Origin: Linnemannia hyalina
Lineage: Eukaryota; Mortierellomycota; Mortierellomycetes; Mortierellales; Mortierellaceae
Reading direction: 5' to 3'
Assembly (NCBI GenBank): GCA_019671135.1
Contig: JAHRHY010000020.1
Location: 744,001-808,000 of the forward strand
DNA: 64,000 bases
Below the pieces are notes generated by a model that made no database searches, was not told where the DNA came from, and saw nothing but the letters and a program-made list of their open reading frames with translations. The position numbers were made by a program, and so were the translations under genes. Positions 52,591 through 61,941 of this stretch are shown here, in pieces. Every line of letters starts with the position of its first letter. Within the stretch, counting starts at the first letter, position 1.

Positions 52591-53880
52591 AGCGGAATCG
52601 TTTTCCTCAGCCAAGGATGGATTCGAACAATCAACGTTGGCTGGTTCCAAAGTCGCGCCCGCTTGGAGACGATCTGGTTCTCAGCAGAAAAGGAAGGGTT
52701 TGATGTTTCTGGTGGATCTCAAGGACCCATCTTTTGCTGCACCTAGTGTGTTGCGAAACAACCCTGTCTATGGAGATTTTGACAGATTGAGAGAGAGAGG
52801 TGCAAGGCCGCAGCGGACATAGGATCGCTTGATTTTGCTACCCAAAAGGCAGAAGCTCTGTAAGTTATTGTGGTATTGCGAATGGATTGTAAGACATGGT
52901 TCGAGTTATTAACATTGATATATTTGTGTGGTATTAATAGGGCTTTGAATGGTATTTGGTTCGTTGGGAAGGCTGTGTTGCCGAGTTCCGATGCTAAGGC
53001 TATTGTTCAAACCATGAGTCATGCGTACCGCTTTACAGAGTACAAGGATATCTCGGCGCTAACACCCTCACTATCCGAAATTTTGCAAACCGGTGGAGAG
53101 TATGAGATCTCAGAGGCAATCGATCAGTTGTCAGTTTCCGAAATCCCACGGAAAGCGAGAAAAGCACTGAAAGTATGGAGATTGCTGTCAGTGAAAATAT
53201 CTGTTTATAATCGATGTCGCAGTATTGTTTTGTGTAATGCTTTTTCTTAAATGTCGTTTTATATTTTGTAGTGCAGACACTTTACCAAGCGAGCATAGAC
53301 TTGGTCTTCAGGATGGAGAACACACGTTTATGAACCGAGTGCTATCACCGTTTTTATCGGTCACGTTTTCTGCAAGGAGTAACAAGCTGTTGAAAGGAAA
53401 CACCGAGCATGAGTCTGCCAACGAGTACAAAACAGATCACAAGCAAGGAGTCCGCAGTGATTTTTACGTTGCTTTGCCTTTTCCTCATCTGGGGACGTCA
53501 TGTGTGGGCCTTATTGGTGAGGTCAAGCCTCCCGAGAAGGCTCAGATCGAGCAACTCGAGCTTCAAGACCAGTGGAAGCTATTTCGAATGATGAAAAGCG
53601 AGATTGATTTACAGATCAAAAAAGGTGTCCCGGAGCCAGTTGTGTGGGGATGTCAGATCTTTGGCTACGATTTGACATTCTATCTGATGGATATGAGAGT
53701 GCCACAAGTCTACTGTCTGTTGAAGGTGTTTACAGGAACATTGCCTAAATCCATCCAGGATTTGTCAGGAGTTGGGCGAATGATCTCGGCGCTTTTTTAC
53801 ATGTTATTCTTCCTTGCCAGGGACTCTATCTGTGTATATCATTCTTTTATTATTCTTCCTTGCCAGGGACTCTAGATATG
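52590..53880 (+). pseudogene. three-exon gene of unknown function, possible PD-(D/E)XK-like nuclease fold
   Basis: Exon 1 (about 52590-52865, no clear ATG) joins via a GTAAGTT...TTAATAG intron (52866-52940) to exon 2 (FVGKAVLPSSDAKAIVQTM... LSVSEIPRKARKAL). Exon 2 joins exon 3 via an intron that keeps phase if the donor is GTCAGT at 53187 and the acceptor 53271; the stronger-looking GTATGG donor at 53173 breaks phase. Exon 3 reads LPSEHRLGLQDGEHTFMNRVLSPFL, then GVRSDFYVALPF and LIGEVKPPEKAQIEQLELQDQWKL. The spacing D...(G)EVK with a following Gln-rich helix is reminiscent of restriction-endonuclease-like folds; this is inference. A dinucleotide-repeat (GAGAGAG) frameshift near 52795 and a decayed C-terminus suggest a broken copy. 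Confidence 0.5.
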
Positions 53881-53896
53881 TGTATCTTTCTTTTAT
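53804..53896. repeat. 46-bp tandem duplication
   Basis: Two consecutive copies starting TTATTCTTCCTTGCCAGGG (53804 and 53850) at the 3' end of the unknown gene. It probably disrupts the true C-terminus. Confidence 0.75.
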
Positions 53897-53951
53897 TATT
53901 AGCCGTGACTTCCAAAAAAAAAAAAAATTGAAAATGAAAAGGATTAATCTA

Positions 53952-54390
53952 TTCTCACAGGGCTGTGTGGCCTTATTCTCACAGGGTAATATCACATCCA
54001 TCAATGTAAAGTCCAAAAACGCAATATGAAGTAGCCCTTTCACTTTAGATACCTATTGTGCCTCATAAAGAGGTGCATCGATTGGTATAAGAATGGACAT
54101 GATTGGGGTTCTGGTTCAATGAAATATTGGCATCAAAGTCTTTGTCAATTATAGGACCATTAGATGGTCGAAAAAGTTAAATTTAGTCGAAGAAAGCAGG
54201 AGTATGAAGGTGGTAGGCCATGGAAACAATAGTTAGGATGGCTTCAGTGAGTCTTGAAGTGATTGCGAGCAGTTTGAGAAAAAAAAGTAGAGAAACTGTT
54301 TTTGCACAAAGACCATGTCACCTTCTTCATGCTAAACCCATGTAAAATTTTAGGACCCTGTGAGAATAAGACTTCACAGGGCTGTGAGAA
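53952..54390. mobile_element. MITE with TA target duplication (mariner-like ends)
   Basis: 439 bp bounded by TTCTCACAGGGCTGTG on the left and its inverted counterpart CACAGGGCTGTGAGAA on the right. About 35 bp in from each end the motif CTTATTCTCACAGGGT recurs in inverted orientation. TA occurs immediately outside both ends (53950-53951 and 54391-54392). There is no ORF, so it is non-autonomous. TA duplication points to the Tc1/mariner/pogo group by convention. Confidence 0.7.
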
Positions 54391-54511
54391 TAACTTCATC
54401 CAAATGAAAAATGAAAACAAAATAAAAGGGGACTCTAGGTGATCTGTTGATCTCTATCTTTCTTTTTCACGGCCGGAACACTCTCCCCGAATCTCGGAAC
54501 GATCCTCCCCC

Positions 54512-55459
54512 ATGTCCCATGCACCCAATCCTACGGCCCCCGATGTCGATATCGACATTTACACGACCCTTCGCCTTATGCAGGAGCAAATGCAGCAACA
54601 GCAACTCCTTTTACAGCAGCAACAAGCCAGGATTCAACAACTGGAAGCCGAATCAGTCGAACAGGACGGCAAAGTGGTCTGCAAGCCCCGAGCAACCACT
54701 CTTAAGCTCTACGAGGAACTCCTCAACATCTATCCAGCCATCGGGGAACCCAAGTTCTTCGATTCCGAGCTTCCCAAGAACCATGACGTTTTCGATTGGA
54801 ACGACTACCATTACACCGAGGGTATGGATTACAAGCCTCCCCCAGTTTTGCAACACTCCGAAGTGTCCCTCACGGATGCAGCCAAGCGACACGAACGTGA
54901 TTTGGCAACAATCCAAGGATATTTGGCACACACAACCCGGTTCTACGACACTCTCGCCCATGAGATCATCAAAAATAAGGAATCCGACTCGGCTCACGGC
55001 AAACGTACGCTCGGTTTCCTCAACACCGTACGTATTTCAGCATCCCACGACGCTTCCAGGATCAGTCGGATGCGAGAGAACCTTTACCTCGACGAACTCG
55101 GTATTAAGCATGGAAACGACAAGGAGGAATCCCTTTTCACTTTGGAATCACTGGCTGCCAAAAAAGCAGCCGCTGATCTGGTTCGAAAGACATACAAGAA
55201 ATACGAACCTCCAAAGGACAAGACCAAGAAGCCTGACAACAAGTCTATCAAAGACAAGTCAGCAACAGACGACACACCCAAGGACCAGCAGTTGGGAAAA
55301 TCGCAACCCAAGGACAAGTCAGGATATAGATCCGACAACGGCAAGTCGGGTTACAAGTCGGACGGAGGCAAGTATGGTAGCAAGCCTCGGTACAAGTCTG
55401 GTGGCGGTCAAGGCAGGAAGCAACCAGACCAGGGAAACGACGGGGAGGAGTCGGATTAG
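54512..55459 (+). CDS. DIRS-like element ORF1 (gag-like)
   Basis: 315 aa starting at ATG 54512 (CCCCATGTCC). The N-terminus is glutamine-rich coiled-coil-like (LRLMQEQMQQQQLLLQQQQARIQQLE). The middle is alpha-helical with EVSLTDAAKRHERDLATIQGYLAHTTRFYDTLAHEI, typical of the first ORF of DIRS-type elements in fungi. The C-terminal tail is Lys/Asp/Gly/Ser-rich with repeated KSGYKSDGGK-like units. It stops at TAG 55457-55459, 41 bp before the RT frame. Intact in itself; the element is defective downstream. Confidence 0.7.
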   Translation: MSHAPNPTAPDVDIDIYTTLRLMQEQMQQQQLLLQQQQARIQQLEAESVEQDGKVVCKPRATTLKLYEELLNIYPAIGEPKFFDSELPKNHDVFDWNDYHYTEGMDYKPPPVLQHSEVSLTDAAKRHERDLATIQGYLAHTTRFYDTLAHEIIKNKESDSAHGKRTLGFLNTVRISASHDASRISRMRENLYLDELGIKHGNDKEESLFTLESLAAKKAAADLVRKTYKKYEPPKDKTKKPDNKSIKDKSATDDTPKDQQLGKSQPKDKSGYRSDNGKSGYKSDGGKYGSKPRYKSGGGQGRKQPDQGNDGEESD

Positions 55460-55500
55460 TAGGAGGACGACTTCTCCAGTTCCAGGAGGCATGGAGAGAG

Positions 55501-57323
55501 ATGACGGATTCGACCTGGGTCAACAACATCATCAAGTCGGGCTACAGCATCATTTTCGACCGACCTCCACCACTGCGCCTACCACCGCTACACGATCCGT
55601 TCAATTCACCGGAGGAACGGACGGCTATCGACGAAGAAGTCCGTACTTTATTACGGAAAAAGGCTATCGAAGGCTGCAGCGGGAAGGAATTTTACAGTCG
55701 TATCTTCACTATCCCCAAGAAGATGGGAGACCTACGCCCAGTGTTGAACCTACGTCCACTCAACCAATTCTTGACAGCACCCAAGTTCAAGATGGAAACC
55801 CTCATCAACATTTGCAGGATGCTCAACCCCGGCGACTGGCTTACGAGTATCGACCTCAGCGATGCGCTTCTACATGTGGCAGTCCATCCAGCATCTCGCA
55901 GGTACCTCCGCTTCAGGTGGGGAGCGGAGTCATACCAGTTCCGAACTCTGCCTTTCGGACTTTCACTTTCCCCCTTCGTCTTCACAAAAATCGTGCGTCC
56001 AATTCTCAAGTGGGCAAGGGAGAAAGGGATCAGGATCTCGCATATCTCGACGACATCCTCATCGCAGCCAGGACCAAGGAGGAGGCCAAGGAGCACACTC
56101 ATCTAGTTCGAGAACAGCTGGAAAAACTTGGATTCCTTATCAAGAACGCCAAGTCAACACTAGATCCTACCCAATGTATCGACCATCTTGGGTTCAGGAT
56201 CAATACCGACACCATGTCACTGACGGTTCCAAGGCCAAAAGTCCGCGACCTGCGCAGGGAAGCGGAGAAGCTGATCAGAGCAGGGACGGTTCAACTTCGG
56301 CGGCTGGCGGCATTTATCGGGAAGGCGATCGCGATGACGGTGGCGGTCTTTCCGGCTCGACTGAGGACGAGGAATCTGATTCAGGTTCAGAATGCAGCTC
56401 TGGCCAAGAAATGCAAGTGGACGGATCCAGTTACATTGGACACGGCGGCACTGGAGAATCTCAGCTGGTGGCGATATCATCTTTCGGAGTGGAACGGTCA
56501 AGGATTCTTACCTCAGAGGACGGAAGTCGACGCATACACCGATGCCTCGGAGGACGCATGGGGGATTGTGATCGAGGACAAGGATATGTCCAGGACATGG
56601 AGCGCATTGGAACAACCACACCACATCAATTGGAAGGAGCTGCGGGTCATCTGGCACTTGGTCCACCTTCCAGAAACGATCGGGAAGACCATTCATGTTA
56701 TTTGCGACAACATGACAACCATTGCCCAGATCAACAAATTCGGCGGGACGAGGTCTCGGCCACTACTCGACCTGACGAGCAGGATATGGAACCACTGCAT
56801 GGCAACGGGCACACGACTCAAGACGACATACGTTCCCTCACAGTTCAATCCAGCAGATGCACCGTCCAGGAGGATGACGACGCAGCTGGAGTGGTCGATC
56901 GACAAGTCATTCTTCCAAACCCTCGAGTCGACATGGGGTCACCACCACATCGACCTATTCGCAACAGCAACGAACGCCAAAGTTCCTCGATACATCTCAT
57001 GGAAGCGGGAGGAAACCGCCTGGGGACAGGACGCGTTCAACAGCAGCTGGTCCAATATGAACAGAGTTTATGCGTGTCCACCGTGGTCGCTAATCACCAA
57101 GGTCCTCCAGAAGATCAAGCAGGACAAGGTCAAGGCAACGGTCATCACTCCATTCTGGACGAGCGCGCTCTGGTATCCTATGATCACAGCCATGTCGGTC
57201 GACAAGCCTCTACGGATCCCGAGGAACCAAGTCTTACCAGCTCCAGGGAACAGTCCACACATCCTCGAGAGGAATCCAATGTGGTCGCTCTCGGCCTGGA
57301 ACGTCGACGGCAACAAGCAGTAG
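55501..57323 (+). pseudogene. DIRS-like reverse transcriptase/RNase H, frameshifted
   Basis: RT of a tyrosine-recombinase retrotransposon. The first part (55501 to about 56045) has IFTIPKKMGDLRPVLNLRPLNQFL, WLTSIDLSDALLHVAVHP and FRTLPFGLSLSPFVF. The catalytic box YLDDIL (about 56060) and the rest lie in another frame, so an indel at about 56040 splits the gene. RNase H motifs follow: DAYTDASEDAWGIV, NWKELRVIWHLV, ICDNMTTIAQINK and NPADAPSRR. Then come DLFATATNAKVPRYISW and YACPPWSLITKVLQ, regions usual in DIRS pol. No tyrosine recombinase is found after 57323, so the element is truncated. The very long open frames in the other two phases over this region are compositional shadows. Confidence 0.85.
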
Positions 57324-57377
57324 AGAATGGAGCACCCGGATGTTTGAGCACTACCGCCGCGCTAAAGAAGGAGATCC

Positions 57378-57520
57378 TGAGCTATAATCACGTGTTATCT
57401 AAGGGACGAAGAGCACATAAGCACTCTTCGTCCCTGAATAAACAGATCCCTCTCTTTGTTTCGTTATTCCATTTTCCTCATAACCTCATTGCTTATCACA
57501 ACTCCGGTTATTATTTTCCA
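57378..57520 (+). repeat. LTR-like repeat, family X, copy 1
   Basis: Starts TGAGCTATAATCACG and ends TTATTTTCCA (TG...CA). It contains a strong hairpin AGGGACGAAGAG / CTCTTCGTCCCT and, downstream of it, AATAAA. It resembles the first half of the solo LTR at 3939-4239 and is about 96% like copy 2 at 59364 by eye. No target duplication found at this copy. Confidence 0.6.
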
Positions 57521-57741
57521 TCAGGTGATGGACGCAACGATTTTGTAATATTAGATGATGATGATGATTTCACCCAGTACGCAAGAGGGAATAGTTGGAG
57601 GCTCACAAGACGGAGACTATTTTACTGAAAAAATTAACCCTGACTAGATGGTTTGCACTGTATCTCACAGGAAAAATGCAGTATTTCCACTGAATCCCAT
57701 TTCCATTTTTTAAGTGGACTCTTTAAGGAAGCCAATATTAT

Positions 57742-58017
57742 TTAAAAAATGGCAAGGGCTGATCCTAGGTTCATATCCTTATCCGGTGCACCATACGCTA
57801 GATTAATGAGTGATGAAAACGCCTCTTGCTCGGTCATCTTGGGTGCTTGTTTGGGGACTTTCTCTTGTGCTGGGCCTTGAGGGGAGTATGGCGGAGGAGC
57901 AGGGTCATGAGCTGAGGCAGGGGCAGTGCCATGAGCTAAGGCAGGGGCAGGGCCATGAGCTAAGGCAGGGGCAGGGACAGTGGTGGACTGCTTCTTAGAG
58001 GACTTGAAGAAAGACAT
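57742..58017 (-). CDS. 91-aa Ala/Pro-rich small protein
   Basis: ATG at 58017; reads MSFFKSSKKQSTTVP, then three 8-residue repeats of the APALAHGP type encoded by a 24-bp tandem repeat, a PPPYSPQ motif and a C-terminal part KMTEQEAFSSLINLAYGAP. No family recognised. A TATA-like TTTTTATACAA lies upstream on the opposite side (58088-58099). It could be a genuine small gene or an exon; there is no supporting neighbour. Confidence 0.4.
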   Translation of the reverse strand: MSFFKSSKKQSTTVPAPALAHGPAPALAHGTAPASAHDPAPPPYSPQGPAQEKVPKQAPKMTEQEAFSSLINLAYGAPDKDMNLGSALAIF

Positions 58018-58108
58018 GGCTTGTTGTGGCTGTGGTGACTTACGGCTGTAAGAGGTGGCGCTGAAAGGGCCAGGTCAAAGGATAGTCTTTTTTATACAAC
58101 TGTAAAAT

Positions 58109-58155
58109 AGTCACACATCTAGTCACACATCTAGTCACACATCTAGTCACACAAG
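58109..58155. repeat. 12-bp tandem repeat (AGTCACACATCT)n
   Basis: Three full copies and a partial fourth, ending in AGTCACACAAGTGACT, which is itself an inverted repeat. It lies upstream of the 91-aa minus-strand ORF. Confidence 0.85.
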
Positions 58156-58421
58156 TGACTTTTTAGTTTTCGATTTTAAAGTCGAAGATCCTTGGATAAG
58201 CTTTTCAGAATGGGAGTGCTTTCTTCTTCAAAACATGTACATAATGAGAAAAAGATGTTTTGGTAGTACCAGTTGTCACCAATGTTCATTAGAAAAGTGC
58301 ACTCACCGCCCCAACACCGTGAGCGGTAGACTACTCACTCTAAATTCTCAGCGTGACATATGCAAAGGCGGGAGTCGTGTTATGCCGAAATAAATTAATT
58401 AGTCTAGCGGTAAAGTGATCA

Positions 58422-59009
58422 TGGAGGCATGCCTCCAACGCCTCTAATTGGCGCTGCGTACGTGTTATTCATGTATGCCTCCAAACTATAACTTATTTTT
58501 CTTTGCAACCTCTTTTTATTATTATTATTTTGAAGGCATGTCGAATGCACCATCAAAGGCAGACTGATGAGGGCTGGTGGGTAGGTTGGAGGCATCGCCC
58601 TTCCTTCTAGTCGATCTTCTTCTCTATTTCCTAAATTGTGCGCTTTCTATTGCCCTCTGTCGTCTGACAAAAGCATAATGCAGCGATACCGGTGTTATTT
58701 TGGGTGCCAGAGCACAAGAGAATCCATATTGACGCCTAATCCAGCAATGTGCAAAGGTAGCGGAGCACCAGAGAGCCTAGGTTGCAATGAGTTGTATCAA
58801 TGGTACCCGAGGGCCATGGCACAGCTCCTACGACAATCACTACGAACAAAACTCTCATGTGTCTATACTGCCACGCAACATTGGGCCACAGGTATAATAA
58901 ACGAGATCCCAAAGAAAATAAATTATAATCTGGAGGCATAGCTTAAACTTTGAAGGCATGCATGAATATCACGTACGCAGCGCAACTTGGAGGCATTTTG
59001 GAAGCATTC
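58422..59009. mobile_element. MITE-like inverted-repeat element with GGAGGCAT motifs
   Basis: The left arm (58428-58506; contains GCGCTGCGTACGTG, ATTCATGTATGCCTCCAAA) and right arm (about 58919-59000; contains CACGTACGCAGCGCAA and TTTGAAGGCATGCATGAAT) are imperfect inverted repeats. The octamer GGAGGCAT or its complement (with GAAGGCAT variants) occurs at about 58423, 58430, 58486, 58532, 58588, 58932, 58951 and 58988. Such a pattern suits subterminal transposase-binding sites. The ends and target duplication could not be fixed. The 101-aa open frame inside (58636-58941) has no recognisable motif. Confidence 0.55.
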
Positions 59010-59156
59010 GGAAGATTTGCATTAACCCAACAAAACAAATCAAACAAAATTGATTGGTTTTTCTTCACAGAGAGCGTGTGACACTTGAGTTTAAATGGGT
59101 CATTTTCAATCCCCGAGGGTGGGAGGGAACTTTGATTCCCAGACTTGGGAGGAGAC

Positions 59157-59363
59157 AGGCACAAAATGTACCTTTCCAGCAGGAAGCGCTCCGATTCGCC
59201 CATTTCTTATTTCTGGCTGAGAACACAGAGAGCCTTCACCAAATATGAGTGTTTATTCGACTGCTTTTGTGAGCTGTCCATGGCTTGAGAGCACCGTTTG
59301 ATGGAAAAGAATTTCTCTTCGTGCTCAAGGCACAAAATGTACCTTTCCAGCAGGAAGCGCTCC
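59157..59363. repeat. 36-bp direct duplication next to an LTR-like repeat
   Basis: A 36-bp segment containing AAAATGTACCTTTCCAGC occurs at 59157-59192 and again at 59328-59363. The second copy directly abuts the LTR-like repeat at 59364. There is no gene in the interval. Confidence 0.8.
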
Positions 59364-59505
59364 TGAGCTATAATCACGTGTTATATAAGGGACGAAGAGT
59401 ACATAAGCACTCTTCGTCCCTGAAAAACAGATCCCTCTCTTTGTTTCGTTATTCCATTTTCCTCATAACCTCATTGCTTATCACAACCCCTGTTATTATT
59501 TTCCA
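59364..59505 (+). repeat. LTR-like repeat, family X, copy 2
   Basis: TGAGCTATAATCACG...TTATTTTCCA, with the same hairpin as copy 1 and a TATATAAG just upstream of it. Copies 1 and 2 might be the two LTRs of a small element spanning 57378-59505, but the outer flanks (GATCC and TTTTT) do not match, so they may be separate solo LTRs. Confidence 0.6.
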
Positions 59506-60366
59506 TTTTTCTTAACGAATTCACAATAGGGATCTTCCCCACTTCACACACCCCTACACGCATTCACTCTTCTTTAAAAAAAAAAAAAAAAAAAAAAAAC
59601 GAAAGGAATAAGTGAATGCACTCCCATCACCGAATGGAAGGTCAGCCATGCAGCGATGCAGCTGACAGAGCACCGTCTCACCACTGGCACCACTCCAGTC
59701 TGAAAACACTGGCACCACCACTGCTTATACTCTATGGTATCGAAAGCACGACCTCGCATCAACTACGATGCTTGAGCAGAGATTAATCCTTACCACAGGT
59801 AAGATCTCCACTAACGATTAGTGTCACATGATGGTGAAAACAAAGGACGATGTCATCGTTCGCTATGTTTTTGTGAGAGATTGCGTGATTCATGCATGAA
59901 CCAATAGCAGATGACCTGAGAAAAAGGGGAGGAACAGGGCTGATTGTTCTCTCTATCACACACCTTACGCAATTTCACTCCTGCACACCATCATCATGAC
60001 AACGGGAACAATGTTCGGGACAACCCACAGATGAAAGCGCACCTCAAAGACTGAACGACCTTCATCAACACAACACCACCCAGTCATGAATACCAAAGCT
60101 TGGACCAATCAGAATGACGAAAAGAAAAACAAGACAATAAAACGCATAATCATGTGGCTCTGACTTGCCTGAATCTTGTTAACAATGCACCTTGCATGAC
60201 CCAATGGCAATGGACATAGCTGAAACGTGATCCACATGAGAGGGAGAGAATGGAATCGAGAAAACATATATGAAGATGAAAAGAGCATGAGAATGCCCAT
60301 TTTCTTCTCCATCTGCCAAACACACTTCCATTCCACTTCTCACATTTTTCTCTCCCGTCCACAACA
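59506..60366. other. non-coding; 25-nt poly-A with flanking inverted repeat
   Basis: An A run at about 59576-59600 lies between GCATTCACT (59560 region) and AGTGAATGC (59612 region), an inverted pair. The remainder is ordinary sequence, probably the promoter of the ORF at 60367. No other feature recognised. Confidence 0.5.
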
Positions 60367-61131
60367 ATGTCCAAATCTTCTCACTCCTCACCTGCTGAGT
60401 CCAGCACCAGCCCTTCTCGCCCTCCACTTGCCCCCATCAACATTGGAGATATTGAGAACAGGAGAAACGGCAGGGCATCTACTGAAGCCACAAGAACAAC
60501 AACACCACCAGCAGCAGCATCACCCACGGTGAGGGCAGCCGCTGCTCCCTACAACGCCCAACAACGCCTGACACGTAGGACGCTCAGGGTCGACCTGGAA
60601 CGCCACGCAAAACCAACACAGTGGACGATGCCAACCGACGAGTCCGAGATCCGGAACACGGCCCTCAACAATCTACAATCCGTCTACCTGCGGCTGCAGT
60701 CAGAAAGAACTGCCGTTCTTGCCCAACGAGCAAGCTACTTGTGTGACGCCTTCGGTGCATTCGATATCCCTCTTGGACAAGATCTGGAGGACATTGACAA
60801 CTTCAACCTCATGCACGATCGCGTGTACACATCGCTACTAGAACACGCCCTACGACTCGACAAGCACATTGCGTCGGTTCAGGAGCTCATCCAACAGTTC
60901 GAGTTCGCAGTAAAACGTGGTCACCTCTTCGATGACTATGGTTACCTCAGGACCAACAACTACACACATGGTCCACTGGTCGGCCTCATGACCAACCAAG
61001 TAGCGAGAGAAAAATCGTTCATCTCGCAATTTGCACCCCCATCACCCAGAACTGTTAGACGCAATCTCGAACTTATGTCACCCTCGGATATGACCGAAGA
61101 GCAGTTAGCGTACATTAGCAGCGGTCTTTAA
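60367..61131 (+). CDS. hypothetical 254-aa protein
   Basis: Starts at ATG 60367 and is a single uninterrupted frame. The N-terminal 70 residues are Ser/Pro/Thr/Ala-rich and probably disordered. The rest is predicted helical (LNNLQSVYLRLQSERTAVLAQRASYLCDAFGAF... LLEHALRLDKHIASVQELIQQFEFAVKRGH), with a C-terminal SPRTVRRNLELMSPSDMTEEQLAYISSGL. No family recognised; a structural coiled-coil-like role is possible but unproven. It has host-like codon use, no TE motifs, and an AATAAA about 24 bp after the stop. Confidence 0.5.
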   Translation: MSKSSHSSPAESSTSPSRPPLAPINIGDIENRRNGRASTEATRTTTPPAAASPTVRAAAAPYNAQQRLTRRTLRVDLERHAKPTQWTMPTDESEIRNTALNNLQSVYLRLQSERTAVLAQRASYLCDAFGAFDIPLGQDLEDIDNFNLMHDRVYTSLLEHALRLDKHIASVQELIQQFEFAVKRGHLFDDYGYLRTNNYTHGPLVGLMTNQVAREKSFISQFAPPSPRTVRRNLELMSPSDMTEEQLAYISSGL

Positions 61132-61941
61132 CACATGCACATAACAGCGAAGAATAAAATGCTCTTCCTTTCACTCAGAATTTCTGACGGAAACAACAGC
61201 AAGTTGTGTCGCCACAACAAGATCAGTAATACCAAGATGTTACACACAACTCTAAATAAAAGAACTGAATAGTAGCTGTTTTGTCAAGATCAATTTGTTT
61301 TCTCTCTTGAATTGTTGTACTTCTCTCTCCCTCATGACTCAAGCCTTGTGTATCAACGCACAACTTGCCCACACATCTCATCATGTTACCCCTGACAAGA
61401 ATACAGGTGACCCATTCACACAAGGCACACGCATGACTCGCAAATAACTTAATCTAGTTATTTCCTTTCCCTATGGATAAAATATACTCCCGCACAATAG
61501 CATATCGGACGGAACGACCTTGAGTGTCACCGCATGACATGCTACTGAGCTACGATGCACCCTTGAGCATGGTACCTTTACGATGCCACGCGTTCCAAAG
61601 ATTTGGTGATGAAAAGAGATGTTTGTTTTCGTCCTTGATCTAGGACATATTGCTAGATCTTTACTAGATCAAAGTACACCCATCAAGCCATACGGTCTGA
61701 ACAGATGTACGCGCTGAGTAGTACGTCCCTATTGACGAGACTCTACTATGACAACGTGAGTGAATGTTTCTGCGTTTATTTAGTGATCGTAGGCAACAGA
61801 AAAGGATTGTTTAAAAAGACAGGCTGTTACCTTGGAGAACAAGAACGGAAAAAAAACTTTTCGAACAGACTCTTCGACTTTTCTCCCCGCTCATCACTCC
61901 AATACCTCACTCACACACACTCATTACAAGCATCCCACATC
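61132..61941. other. intergenic region and probable retroelement leader
   Basis: AATAAA at about 61154 could end the upstream gene. The open frame upstream of 61942 begins earlier but lacks gag-like sequence and is read as leader. An LTR probably ends somewhere here, but with no partner copy in the window I cannot place it. Confidence 0.4.

Noticed and set aside
54447..57628. Very long open frames (958 and 588 aa) overlapping the DIRS-like genes in other phases
   Set aside because: Only the part of the 958-aa frame after about 56040 is real RT/RNase H. The rest is Ser/Pro/Arg-rich shadow coding from biased codon use.
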